A stretch of 64,000 nucleotides of DNA from Chamaea fasciata. Taxonomy: Eukaryota > Chordata > Aves > Passeriformes > Sylviidae. Shown piece by piece: positions 53,144 to 64,000 of the stretch (position 1 is the stretch's first letter; each line of letters begins with the position of its first letter). The translations under genes and the position numbers were made by a program. The notes beneath the pieces are model-generated. The model did not search any database and was not told where the DNA came from. It saw only the letters and a list, made by a program, of their open reading frames with translations. Where the stretch lies: the NCBI GenBank assembly GCA_029207755.1, contig JARCOQ010000006.1, forward strand, positions 68,732,093-68,796,092. The letters are read 5' to 3'.

Positions 53144-53149
53144 TATAAA
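53144..53149 (+). promoter_or_regulatory. CXCL8: TATA box of the CXCL8 gene
   Basis: TATAAA in GGATATAAACAC lies 107 bases upstream of the ATG, giving an expected start site near 53175 and a 5'UTR of about 80 bases. Confidence 0.8.
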
Positions 53150-53255
53150 CACAGCCTGTCCCAGATCACAGGCACTTGATCTGCCGGGATCTGCCAGAGC
53201 TCACTCCACCACAGAACCAGGCCCAGGCCACACGAGGAAGACACTCTCTTGCATC

Positions 53256-55111
53256 ATGGTTGGCAAGACTGTGGCTGTTGTCCTGATCCTGCTCCTGATC
53301 TCAGCACTTGGAACACAAGGTAAAGAAACCCCTTCTAAAGCTCTCCTGACTAATGGCCAGAGCAAATGCTACTGGGGAGACACTGGGCTGTCTTATCAGT
53401 GCAGCAAAGGACTCTGCTAATGCTGTCAGCAAAAACCCCATGTTGTACTTCCTGTGAAAATACTGAAACACTACACCTTTTTTATGTTTTCCAGGTGAGG
53501 CAGTCCCACGCTCAGCCATTGAACTCCGGTGCCAGTGCATAAGCACCCATTCCAAGTTCATCCATCCCAAGTTCATCCAAAACGTGAACCTCACCCCCAG
53601 CGGCCCTCACTGCAAGAATGTTGAAGTCATGTAAGTGTTTTGCAAAAGCTTCCTGATTACTTAACAAGAAGGAAGCAGATTTTGATCTAGAGAGGGTGTA
53701 AGTCCTCCGTGAGCAGTGTGAGCAGCCAGCAGAAGCAGCTGCTTAGAAAGCAGAACAGCAACATTCCCTGCTCCTACAGACGATGTGCTACGTGTTGTGA
53801 ACTCTGTGTTCTTTTGCCAGTCTCTGCTTTTTAAACACATGCAATATTTTGACCTAAAGTTGCAGTCATCAGACAGCAAATAACTTTCTAAAACTCTGAA
53901 TTCTAATGGCTTGTGAAAATGCATGGAGCCATGCTGAGCAAGAGATCAAAACATAATTTTTAAGGGCTAGGTCAAAAACATTATCACATTTCTACTCAAG
54001 TCAATTAATAACTACCATTAGCATACCAATTATTCCAGTTGCATTCCAGACTTTTACTGTAAGTTACCAAATAACTATGGACTGGGCAGTACAATTTCTG
54101 AATCAAGGTGGAAAGATTTAACTCTTCAGTGAAAGACCAATATACAAATACAAAGCCAGTTGGGGAAAAAGAATGGTTTTGAAAAGAGGGAGAATCCTCT
54201 TTTGGACTCTTTTTGGAGATGGTTTAGTGCATCAAACAGATATGACAAGATACGAAACCAGTGAAAAAGATCCCTTTATGTTAGGCTACAGCCTCAATTT
54301 ATACAGCTTAAAGTGGAACATGTTAGTGTATCCCTAGAATGATGTTATGAGAGAAAGGTGCCATGGCCTTGGATTTCACTTAATAGCCCTTTTCCCTTTC
54401 TTTCCTGTTGCAGAGCTACCCTGAGAGATGGCAGAGAAGTTTGCCTGGAGCCCACTGCTCCCTGGGTGAAGCTGATAATCAAGGCAATTCTGGACAAGTG
54501 AGTCATTTCTCCTCAATAAGCACAGCTTATTGAAAATCGGTATTTTAATTGAACTACCAAACACACATGGTGTGAAGTGCTCCAAAATTCTGTCTCCTTG
54601 GGCAGGTATTGCCTTCTGTGTTCACTAATTGTGACACTGTGATTGCTTTGAGTCTTAATTATAGCATTTGCTACTGAAGCCTTACTGTGCCACACATCTC
54701 TGGGATGTGTTACCTTCCTCTCCCCTAAGGCACAGCCATTTTGAAAACCTGCAGCCCAACTGCTCAGAAAATCCAAGTGTTAACTGACTGGTTTTTTCAT
54801 GCTTGCAGTGGTACAGAGCAGCAATCAGTTTTTCAAATAAATGGCAAGAGATAAGTGGGGGGGAAATCAGGCTCCAGTTGTCAAGTGAAGCATCAAACTA
54901 TGGAAATTCACTGCTATTGAATCATTTTGGGAATGTTATGACATACCAGTGTCTCTTGGGTTCTGTCACAGCTTCTCAGGGGCTTGGGCACAGAAGCACA
55001 AAGTGGAGAATTTCAGCTGACACCAGCAAGTCTTACCTGTTGTATGGTTGATTTTTTCTATCTTCTTTCTTTTCCATCTTCTTTCTTTCTAGGGCCAACA
55101 CCAACCCTTAG
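53256..55111 (+). CDS. CXCL8: CXCL8-family ELR+ CXC chemokine (interleukin-8-like)
   Basis: Four exons: 53256-53319, 53495-53630, 54414-54497 and 55093-55111. All junctions are GT-AG with phases 1, 2, 2, the classical CXC chemokine structure. The product is 100 residues. It has a signal peptide (about 1-22, [20 protein letters not shown]), the receptor-binding ELR at 31-33, the CXC pair C34/C36, and C61 and C77 to complete both disulphides. The C-terminal helix contains [13 protein letters not shown]. It is secreted and should attract heterophils/neutrophils through CXCR1/2-type receptors. Birds carry two CXCL8-like genes next to RASSF6, and this is the canonical member here. Induction is suggested by the AP-1/NF-kB/TATA promoter and rapid mRNA decay by the AU-rich 3'UTR. 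The ATG is chosen because it starts the signal peptide. The open frame continuing upstream to 52812 lies before the TATA box. Confidence 0.97.
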
Positions 55112-55720
55112 ACAGTGTCCTAAAACAAAGAAGAAAAATGTCCTAACTCCTCCAGTGAGGCAAAAATAGGGAAGACACTCACCCAGCTTGTGATGGTTCA
55201 CCTCCTCCTGCCTTCTACATTCACAATGTCACAGTGTTTAGAATATATATTCCCTGGTTTGTAGTTAGTTGACAACAATGCTTTTAGTCTTTTAAACCGG
55301 TCTCATTATGTAGGAAAGAAACTACTGCCATGTCAACAAGAAGGCAGAAAAAATGGCTTGTGAAGGAATATGAAGATGATTCTGGAATAATTTTTGCTAA
55401 ACACAACTGGAACAGTGCAGTGCATACCCAGTGGACCTTTCATTAAAGGACTCCTTCCCTTTTTGCTAATAGTTTAGGAAAATACCAGCAACAACTTCTC
55501 CCCAGCAAAGCACAGACAGGTAACTTCAGCTGTACCTGGGTCACTGCCACTCACAGTGGGCTACTGGCTGAAGAGGGGAGCTTCCAGAATTACCATGTCA
55601 AAATTCTGATACATCAGGTGTTGTGTCATCATTTTCAAAATACTATTTATTTTCAATGAGTGTTGTGAAGGTATAAACATATATTTTAATGCCATCTTTT
55701 GGCTATGAAAAAGCACTTTA

Positions 55721-55768
55721 ATTATTTATAGAATAGTTTTATTTATTTATTTATTTATTTATTTATTG
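55721..55768 (+). promoter_or_regulatory. CXCL8: AU-rich element in the CXCL8 3'UTR
   Basis: Overlapping ATTTA pentamers form a (TTTA)n run, preceded by ATTATTTATAG. This class of element controls cytokine mRNA decay and is expected in inducible CXCL8 transcripts. Confidence 0.85.
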
Positions 55769-55791
55769 AAGATTTTTATGTTTACTTACCT

Positions 55792-55797
55792 AATAAA
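55792..55797 (+). terminator. CXCL8: CXCL8 polyadenylation signal
   Basis: AATAAA about 680 bases past the stop codon, immediately after the AU-rich element and followed by TGCTTGTTG (T/G-rich). Confidence 0.75.
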
Positions 55798-55819
55798 TGC
55801 TTGTTGAAATCTTTTCACT

Positions 55820-57900
55820 TCAATATTGTTTGTTATTAATTTTCTTGTTGGAACAGAGAACTGAAAAAAAGAGGAAGCATTTGCTTTCAGTTTGTATCAC
55901 AAAATGGTTTCCCAAACAGGCAACGGGGGGGTCTGAGTTGTGGGAGGCAGTAAATTAAAACAGCTAGTTGTTGCCTCTCTAAAGTGTAGATAATTAACAG
56001 TCAAAGGAACTGTGAAAGTTGTCTACTTTCTTCCTCTTTTCTTGTCAGACTCAGTGTTTTCAGAAGTCTGGACAATAAAATTCCCAGATAGTAATGAACA
56101 AATACTAGTTAGTCACAGAAATTGCAGGGCCATAGCAGTGTGGTGCTCTGACCGCACATCAGCTGAGAACATGGCAATGAACAAGGATTTTCATTAACTT
56201 AAATGAATGGGGAAATCTGATAAACATTAAGGAAGTCACTGAGCATTCTCTCTAATTCCAGTCAGGAGAGAGGACTACATCAGGGGAAATCCTAAGAAAC
56301 AGAGCTCCAATTATATGGCCTCACATCTACCTGTAGCACAGCAATTAACAGAGGAATGTTGAAATTCAAGCAGCGTCCACTTGAGAAATGGGAAAGTTGA
56401 GCAAATATTTTGATATTTGTTTAGGTTTGGTCTTTTCCAACAAGGAGCCACTCCATATTCTGCACAATCAGCTCATGTTTGCTCATGGTGCAAGACATAG
56501 AGGGAGTTTTTGGCAGTGTTTCAGCCATTTCTTGTGCAAGAGGACAACTATTTTGACCACAATTTGCTCCCTGTCCCCATATTTGTCCCTGTCCCAATGC
56601 ACAGCATTGCACAGCCTGCTAGACCTTAGAATGGGAAGGAGTCAAAATTTCTCAAGGAGACAGGTTTTGTTCGGACTTGTCTTACAAGTCTAAGCCTCCC
56701 TGTTTCCTGAGGGATTTTTATAAGCTACCTTCTTTCAGAGATGTAATTTGGAGACGAAGATGTCGCAAGTATCAGCCAAGAATGGGGAGAGGTTGGGAAG
56801 GACCACTCGATCTGCACAGCCATAAAAGTATGGGTGTATCCTAAGGGACTGGCATCAGTTTTAGTGTAATGCAGATACACATAACCTTTGCCGCCCGCAA
56901 AATCCCAGTCAAGTTACTGGGAGCTGAACCATGGCCAAGTTCTTTTGTCCAAAATGTCAGCAATGGCTGCACCTGTTGGACCCCAGGCATCTGCACCTTC
57001 CTTTGCAGGCTCATCAGTGAGATGTGATTCCAAGGGCAGAAATCACAACATATCCCATCTCTGTTCTGTGTGCAGTCACAGAATACCTTCCTTAGAAGCA
57101 CAACAACCACCCTCATGCTTTGCTTCCAAAAACGTGTTTCAGTGGTCTTGGAAACTGCTAAGAGAAGCACTGTGGCTCTTCTGACTTGGTGTCTACCTTC
57201 ACCAGACTGGGCTGCTCTTCCTTGTCAGTAGAAGTCACATATGAGAGGTGTTTATCTGCTGTCTTAAACATCTCTGGTTTTTCTAAATGCACGAGGTTAG
57301 AAAAAAAACAAGCAGCTCCCTAAGGGCTTATTTTAACTAGTGCCATTACAGCCCTTACTGCCAGATACTTTTTCCTTCTGTATTCTGAACAGATGAAAGT
57401 TTCAGAAGAGTTTAAAGTGACTTTGGTGACAATGCCTCAGTCATTTTAAGCTCATCATTTCCTGCTTAATGACTAGAGAGACTTTTCAGTACAAAATAAA
57501 GCATCTTAATCCAAACTGAAGACAAAATCTTTTCAGAGAACAAGAGAAATCAGTTGTGTCTTGTCTTCATAAAACACTGACTAAATAACTTCATTTGATT
57601 CATATCAAGATATAGTGTGTAAGATTGGAATGAAAAGCTCTTATAATTATGCTGGGTAAATGTTTTTGCATAAGGCACTTAAGCATGATGCAAAGAGCTG
57701 AACAGAAATTCTATATTCACAGAGAAGGGAAAAAATCCCTTTATTTTGGCTCCAAGGGATATATAGTAATGTTGTATTGATTTCCAAGTGGAAGCTTAGC
57801 ATTATTGGCTAAAGCAAATATCCCATGAAGAAGTACAAACAGAAAGTCATGGATAACAATAACAATTTAAAGAGTAATTGAAAATATACAGCAGCAAAAG
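55820..57900. other. Spacer between the two chemokine genes
   Basis: No exon recognised. It should contain the upstream control region of the second gene, but no AP-1/NF-kB pair like that of the first gene was noticed. Confidence 0.55.
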
Positions 57901-58037
57901 CTATAAAAGTTTGAAGTGCCACTGAATGGACTGCACAGAGGTTTGGATTTCTTATGCAACACTCTCATGTGTGAGGAAACCTGCATGTGCAGAACCCACT
58001 TCTCAGCACTCAGGCTGCTGGAAGTGCACCTTTCAGA

Positions 58038-58043
58038 TATAAA
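58038..58043 (+). promoter_or_regulatory. TATA box of the second chemokine gene
   Basis: TATAAA in CAGATATAAAGCC lies 59 bases upstream of the ATG. A second TATAAAA at 57902-57908 is an alternative. A C/EBP-like TTATGCAAC is at 57952-57960. Which TATA is used is not known. Confidence 0.55.
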
Positions 58044-58101
58044 GCCTGATGGGAAACAGCACCAGAGCAGGACCTCTGTCAAGAACAAAAGGTGCACAGC
58101 A

Positions 58102-60673
58102 ATGGATGGAAAATCTATTGCTGTCGCTTTGGTTCTCTACTTGGTCTCAATGGCAGGGTCAGAAGGTAAGAAAATTATTTCTTAAAACTCATGTAAGCAA
58201 TAAATAAGTATACACATGCAAATGCAGGTGGGTTTACACTATGTCCATGATGACTTTTTGCAATAGAATAGCATCCTCAGTAAACTGTCATTCAGAAGTA
58301 AAAAGGATCATTTGTACCTGTTAGGATGCTGTGGATGTTCCCAGGAGTAAAATATGCTTCTGTCTGCAAATGAGTTTATTCTTATGCCACAATATGTGCT
58401 TGCCTCTAGATTTTAAAAATTTTGTTTGAATTAAAACAGGACCTTTTTTCCCTAAATATGTTCATATAGCTCTTCTTTTACAAATGACAATTTTATCCTT
58501 TTCATGATTTTATTCTTGATAGGCAGGTTGATGGCAGAGCAAGAATTATCCTGTTTGCAAGAAAGAATAAGAAATATGAGCAGATGATCATGGCAGAAAT
58601 TTAGCAATCCAAGTTTAAATTCAAATGCACATGCACACCTGCTCTGAAAATGCAGCTGCTATGTTGTGCAGATGCAGTTAATTTTATCTCAGCATCCAGC
58701 AAATCAGAGTGTCTGAGGAACAAGAATGAGGCTACAGGAGGGAATACAGTTTGCTTCAGGGGAGCAAATAAAGAGATTGTTCATGTACCTAGACATAACA
58801 GAGTTTTGTTCCACAGGTAAGGCCCTGGAGAAGACAGATGAAAGAGGCTCCCAACGCGAGTGCATAAGCACTCATTCCAAGTTCATCCCTCCCAAGACTG
58901 TTCAGGATGTGAGATTAAGCCAAAGAGGACCTCACTGCAAAAATGTGGAAATCATGTAAGCAGTTTTCCTAAACAACATCTCACTTCCTACAGGAGGTAC
59001 TGACTCGGCATTTCTCATCCTATTTACTTATGTACTTTGAGTGGCAGGGTGTTTCCCTAGCAAAGCCTCAGAGACATCAAGTATCAGGAATGAGGCCTTA
59101 TATCCAAAGGAATAAGCCAATTCCCAGCCAGTGTTACAAGCAGCTTCCAGACAGTATTTTAATTATCTTTCTGCTGTTATCTTACTTATGAACAACGTCA
59201 GATTCTCACAACACAGGGCACAATTTTTGACTTAGACAATAAAGAATCAATCAAAGATACAAACTTGATCCCCTTGACATGAATTAAAACAATTTCCTCT
59301 GACTTGCCCTATATGTGGCAAAGTTTGAAAGGCCCCAAGTTATTTCCAGTGTCAGAATTGCACATGGAGCATTTCCCTGTTTGAGGAGTGGAGAATTTGG
59401 ATTATACTCCATGTGGGTATGAAATAAAAGATACAGCAAGCTTCATTTAAAACCACTCCTGGAACTAGCCACAGGAGCCATACCAATGCAGTCAGTAAAC
59501 AGAAGGGCTCTGTCAGGCTTGTATGCTTTTGCTGTGGTTACTTAAGCAAATAATGGTGGTACAATCACACCCTCTGTGCAGCACTGCATGGCATCCTGTT
59601 CCACCTCACCAGGAATTGGTAATTTAAATCCAATTTGGTTTTAAAAAATACTTCTCAAGATAATTAAGTTCCTGAAAGATCTGCTGAAGTACAGCCAGAT
59701 AGGGAACTGAAACCAAGTAGAAAATTCATTAGGGTCATTATAAGATTACAGCATAAACACCTGTTCTGACATAATTCATAAAAACCCCCAAACACATAAG
59801 ATAAAACAAAACAGGTCCTTTATCTACTGGCTAAGAGAAATTTCCAGCTATTAGGAGAAGTGTGAGGGACACACCTGGCCTTAACTTTTCTGCTCCTTTC
59901 TCGGCAGAGCTACACTGAAAGATGGTAGGGAAGTGTGCGTGGAACCCACTGCGCCCTGGATCCAGCTCACTATAAAGGCTCTGCTGGCCAGGTAAGCTGC
60001 TTCCTTTCCGGGAACACCTGCACTTTAAAGCTCATTTTAAAAGGCTACTTAAATTAAAGGCATGCAAATGTTCACCCTCCTCAGGCATTAGTAATTCTTT
60101 CCATCAGTTCTCTCTAAAGCAATATTTCTACGTGCCTGAGGAGTGAAATAGTTTTCTTTGATATCGTCCTGGAGTGTTAAACCACCCAAAAGGCCATGGC
60201 TATGATGCCCCTAAACCTCTGCTGAGATACAACATATTTTGTGTGTTTGACATTTCCAAAAATCAAGGTCTCAAAGACTCACTTCCTCTTTCTGGGTATA
60301 ATTCAGACATGCAGCTGGCATTTTCAAGAGCTTTCACTGCTGTAGACAGGGACAGTCAAATCCCTACTATGCACACAAGCAGATGGAAGTTATTTCTGTT
60401 GGAGCAGTTCATGCAGAAACACTTTTGGGTTTTGTTTTTGTTGGCTTTTTTTCTTTGCACAAATGTCAATTGGTTGGGACAGTAAAAATAAGTCATTAAT
60501 AATTTGTGAGCACATATTGCTCTCCCTTAGCTTGTATTAATAGTAATTGTTTCTTTAAATAATTTCTGAATTCATTTTATACATAATCTAATTACAGGGC
60601 CAGGCACAATGTTGAGTCACCAGTCAAAGAAAAGTCAAGGAAGAATAAACCTTGGATTTCTGCAAGCATATGA
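58102..60673 (+). CDS. CXCL8-like chemokine paralogue lacking ELR and first cysteine
   Basis: Four exons: 58102-58165, 58817-58955, 59908-59991 and 60598-60673. All have GT-AG junctions and the same phases as the upstream gene, giving 120 residues. A signal peptide ([20 protein letters not shown]) and the conserved core [27 protein letters not shown] and EPTAPW place it firmly in the CXCL8 family as a tandem duplicate. Two key features are changed. The ELR position reads GSQ (32-34), and the first cysteine of CXC is Arg35 (codon CGC, 58855-58857). This leaves C37, C62 and C78, so C62, which normally pairs with the first cysteine, has no partner. The C-terminus runs 24 residues past the helix and is basic (KEKSRKNK). 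There is no frameshift or premature stop. It may be one of the two avian IL8L genes in altered form. Function is uncertain. Confidence 0.92.
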
Positions 60674-60880
60674 AATGAGAGAAAACATTGCTGTTGCAAA
60701 TGCCATCATTTCTGATGAGAAGGGCACCTCTGCTACATTACTAAAGTTGATTATTTTTCTTTCCCTGAGGTGGTTGCTGATTCATCTTATTTTCTTTGTT
60801 GTTGCTCTCTCTAAACTTCTGTCTGTGATAGATCAAGGAGTTCAAGGTTAATGAAAGTGTTTAAGTGTTGTAAGGGTAAG

Positions 60881-60886
60881 AATAAA
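60881..60886 (+). terminator. Candidate polyadenylation signal of the second chemokine gene
   Basis: AATAAA about 210 bases past the stop codon. The 3'UTR implied would be short and has no ATTTA cluster comparable to that of the first gene. Confidence 0.5.
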
Positions 60887-61944
60887 CAAGATGAAATTAG
60901 TCACCCCTAAATGGCCTTACTTAAAACAGAAACAGAATGGATACAATTAGCAAACGCATGAAAAACACATAGTAAGGAAACATCTGTAACTTTGAAGGAA
61001 GTCATCCCTCATGCACTTGCTGAAGTTGTTTGAAGGTGAAAACAAGAATATAGATGTGGCAGGTCTCACAGGTAGAGTCAAACTGCCTTTCTGAAATACT
61101 ATTACAGCCCTCACTAAACACTGGAAATAATGAGGCTAAGAAACATGTCTTGGAAATGGATAAGGAACAGGTGAATACATAGAGATGAAGGGCAGAATGA
61201 AAAGATCAGCTTTCACTTGCATGTGGAATATCACCCATGGATTCTTACACCACCTTCTGTGGGGTCCTGTTTGGTTTGGCTGCCCCACATGGGGTCTGGC
61301 AAGTTCATTTGTCGTGAGCTGAAGTACTCTCTGGTGGTGCTACATGATGATGTGAAAACAAGGCTCATCTATAAAGAACTTCAGAAGGACCTTAGGAGAT
61401 TCACTGATTAGGCAACAAACTACCAGGTGAAATTCCCTGCAGGAAGTAGCCAAAGTGATTGACATAGGAAAAAATTACAAAGCTCCTGTAGAAGTAAAAC
61501 ATTCTAGGCTGACAATCAGCACATAGGAGAGAAATCTTCGGATGATGCTAGGTGTATGAGATAACATTAGATCAGGGAGAACACATCGAGGAGTGTTTAC
61601 AAGTGACTAAAAGGTATTTGACTGGGCGTAAGGAAGGTGCAAGCAAGCACAGGCTGATACCTAAACTACCTCCTGTCTCATCAACAGTTCCAAGTCACTA
61701 TAAGCCTCAGGGTAAAAACTGGGAGCTCACAGCTTTCAGAAGGGAACAGCTAAAAATAGAGAGACTACCTCACCTGTGTTACTTCTATTTGTTATGCTGC
61801 AGTTTCCTCTCACAGACAGGAAGGTGAAAGCAGAGAGACACATAGATACCAAGAGAAGTTTAGATGTCATATTTCCAAAGGAAATAACACATTATTTATT
61901 TCAATATAACAGAAAGTGTTTGGTCATTTTTTTTCTCTCACATG
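60887..61944. other. Intergenic stretch, no gene recognised
   Basis: No credible exon or repeat family was seen. Confidence 0.55.
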
Positions 61945-62080
61945 AGTTCACAGATTAGTCTGAGTTGGAAGGGACCCAGAAGGATCATCAAGTCCAACAC
62001 TTAAGTGAAAGGCTTAATACGAGGATTGAAACTGTGACCTTGGCATTATGAACACCGTGTTCTATCTGACACCCTAAAAG
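61945..62080 (-). mobile_element. CR1-type 3' fragment, antisense
   Basis: The plus strand reads TCTGAGTTGGAAGGGACCCA, GAAGGATCATCAAGTCCAAC and CCTTGGCATTATGAACACCGTG. This is the usual reverse complement of the avian CR1 3' region. It is a short, diverged fragment. Confidence 0.8.
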
Positions 62081-64000
62081 ACCACATTTTTTGTTTTACA
62101 AAAGGATTTTGCAACTTACATATTTATTCTGTGTTGCTTTTCCAGGGTCCAGGGGAATGCTTATATGGCTAACATTAATGCTAATGTGTCAATTCACATT
62201 GATTTACTGTTATTTTCTTTCTCCAGTAAAAAAGATGTTTTGTCTTAGTGATTTGCTTCACACTGTTTAGGGCTGGCCATATAAATCTGATTTCTGAGGT
62301 AGTAAGTGCTGAAGTGCAGATTCTAGCAGCACTCGTCAGACTAGACACACATGGTGAGAGTGAAGGGGGATGCAAAAATGCCATGAGTGCCCTGTGGGGT
62401 TCAGACTTATGAGCCCCAGGGTGGGAGGTGGGGTTTGAAATTTGAGATCCAGCAGCCCCCTCACCAAGGCATCTCTGGACTCAAATCTGAATCCATGAGC
62501 TGACTGAACACATCCACTGTTCCTTCCTGCTGCTGCACCACCAGATTTTGGGGAGCAGCAAGATTTGACCTGCCCATCAACTTGAGATCCATTGGATCAT
62601 CGAATTTACATATTACAGCTTTTATGCCAAACAGATCTCACTTATAAGAGTCAGAGATGGAGGTGTGATGTGTGTTATGACCACTGACCGCTTCTAATTT
62701 AATCAGAAGTTCCTGGCACTAATTTCTTAAAACTTACCATGTGTTTCCTCCTGCCTCTTCCAGGTCTTACTTGCATAGTCAAAAAATGCATCTGGCCGAG
62801 CTGATGAGAGGCAAATGCAAGTATGCAATAAATGCAGCCTTATAGGGCAGATAAAGCCCAGGTGCTGGTTCCTAACAATTCTCTAGGTGGACTTAGTATC
62901 TCTTCTGTTCATATCAGGTAGATAAATTTTATTTGTAGTGTGTATATTTGTTAGTATTTTCTAGTGTTTTATGTTAACACTACAGGTAATATTAATGCAT
63001 CCTTTTTTAATATTACTTAATACCTTATATTAATATTTTCAATACATTTTCATATTGAGTTGGAACAAACATTTCATTTAATCCATAACATTATTTTAAG
63101 TGGAAGCTGCAATACAGAATTTACTCTTTTCAAGCAGAGATGAAATATGTATCAAAAATAAATATGCAGTAACATCTTACAGTTTTTATAAATACATATA
63201 TTACAAGGCAAATCAACTTAAAAGCTGCGCTGCTACTTTGTGATTCCAAAGGGATTCAGGAAAGTCCAGCACTTGCTGTGATCTCACTAAGGCTACATAA
63301 CCACCTATAAACACTGAAGTTTGAAAAACCCCAAAGCTGACCTAAGCCTTTTCCTCTCCTTACTAACACTTCCTCCTATAGCAATTCTGATGTCTAACAG
63401 ATATTTTGCTTTTTACGTGTCTGTTCCCTAAGCTTTGCCTCATTGCAGACTTCCACAAGTGTTTGCACAACATTGGGCACAGCTTCAGAGCAGCGGAAGT
63501 GATTATTTCCCAGCTCCTGTATTTGTCCTTTCAACTCTCTGCAGCTCAAGTAGAATGGCAGCTGAATGCTAAGGCATTTGTAGGGAAAAGGCAGTGGTTT
63601 CAGAAGACAGAGTGAGATTTTCCCTGGGTACAAGAGTGGTTGGAACAGAGGACACATAGGAGGCAGGAGTTGACAGACAGGTTAAATCCTCTTTCCAGCA
63701 ACAGCTTTGCCACCTGGGCATCTGGGTGTTGTGTGCACAACTTCTCAAGCGAGAGGATGGAATTCGTCTAAAACAAGACTAATTCTTAATTTTTTTTTTT
63801 TAGAGTAACAGTCTGGGTGCTGGAGCATTCCTCTGGACCTGGAGTGACTCAAACCAGTAATGGACTGAAGGTCATCCTCAGTACACCTGAATCTCCCTTA
63901 GTGTGTGCCTTGTGCAGGGGCATCCTTTGCTACATGCAAAGATTGATGGATCCCAGTCAAGATCCTAAAAGATGCCCTTTTGACTTTTGTGATCATTAGA
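62081..64000. other. Intergenic stretch to window end, no gene recognised
   Basis: No further chemokine exons were found. Open frames at 63406-63615 (+), 63394-63657 (-) and 63817-63999 (+) have exon-like edges but no family resemblance, and I do not call them. Confidence 0.5.

Noticed and set aside
52812..53420. A 202-codon open frame that includes the CXCL8 start and part of intron 1
   Set aside because: It begins upstream of the TATA box and reads through a consensus donor. The signal-peptide ATG at 53256 and four-exon structure explain the region better.
63406..63657. Overlapping exon-like frames on both strands near the window end
   Set aside because: Neither strand gives a recognisable domain, and the two frames shadow each other.
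1..64000. CRISPR arrays, bacterial operons, tRNA or rRNA genes
   Set aside because: None seen. The spliced vertebrate genes and CR1 elements show this is animal nuclear DNA.

Overview
This looks like nuclear DNA from a bird, probably a songbird. The evidence is CR1 retrotransposon 3' ends, several avian-type LTRs that I recognise from passerine genomes, and a RASSF6 gene lying next to CXCL8-like chemokine genes, an order shared with other amniotes. The window is mostly non-coding. Nearly all long open frames are chance frames or lie in repeats, and the real genes are split into short exons.

Layout. 1-16 kb is repeat-rich and unevenly GC-rich. It holds two solo LTRs (4.37-4.95 and 5.63-6.14 kb) and a GC-rich cassette at about 7.5-13.8 kb. 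The cassette is bordered by an inverted pair of LTR-like repeats and contains CpG islands, a degenerate minisatellite and a candidate multi-exon gene that I cannot name. 16.6-26.8 kb carries RASSF6 on the minus strand: ten coding exons with matching phases give a complete 336-residue protein. Its probable 5' non-coding exon and promoter are near 31.2-31.5 kb. 31.5-53 kb is intergenic, with another avian LTR (34.2-35.1 kb), a CR1 element ending at 38.47 kb beside an orphan CpG island, an unassigned coding-like stretch at 42.85-43.03 kb and a 15-bp perfect hairpin at 44.58 kb.

53.1-60.9 kb holds two tandem, plus-strand, four-exon CXCL8-family genes. The first (53256-55111) is a normal ELR+ CXC chemokine, with an AP-1 / NF-kB-like / TATA promoter and an AU-rich 3'UTR. 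The second (58102-60673) has intact splicing and a signal peptide. It has lost both the ELR motif and the first of the four conserved cysteines, has gained a basic C-terminal tail, and shows neither the AP-1/NF-kB pair nor the AUUUA cluster. This is the most striking observation in the window. 60.9-64 kb is intergenic, with one antisense CR1 remnant.

Functionally, the first chemokine should be an inducible neutrophil/heterophil attractant. RASSF6 is a Ras-association/SARAH scaffold of Hippo and apoptosis signalling. The second chemokine is likely to be altered in fold or receptor use. Exons were read by hand from splice signals and family similarity, without alignment software.
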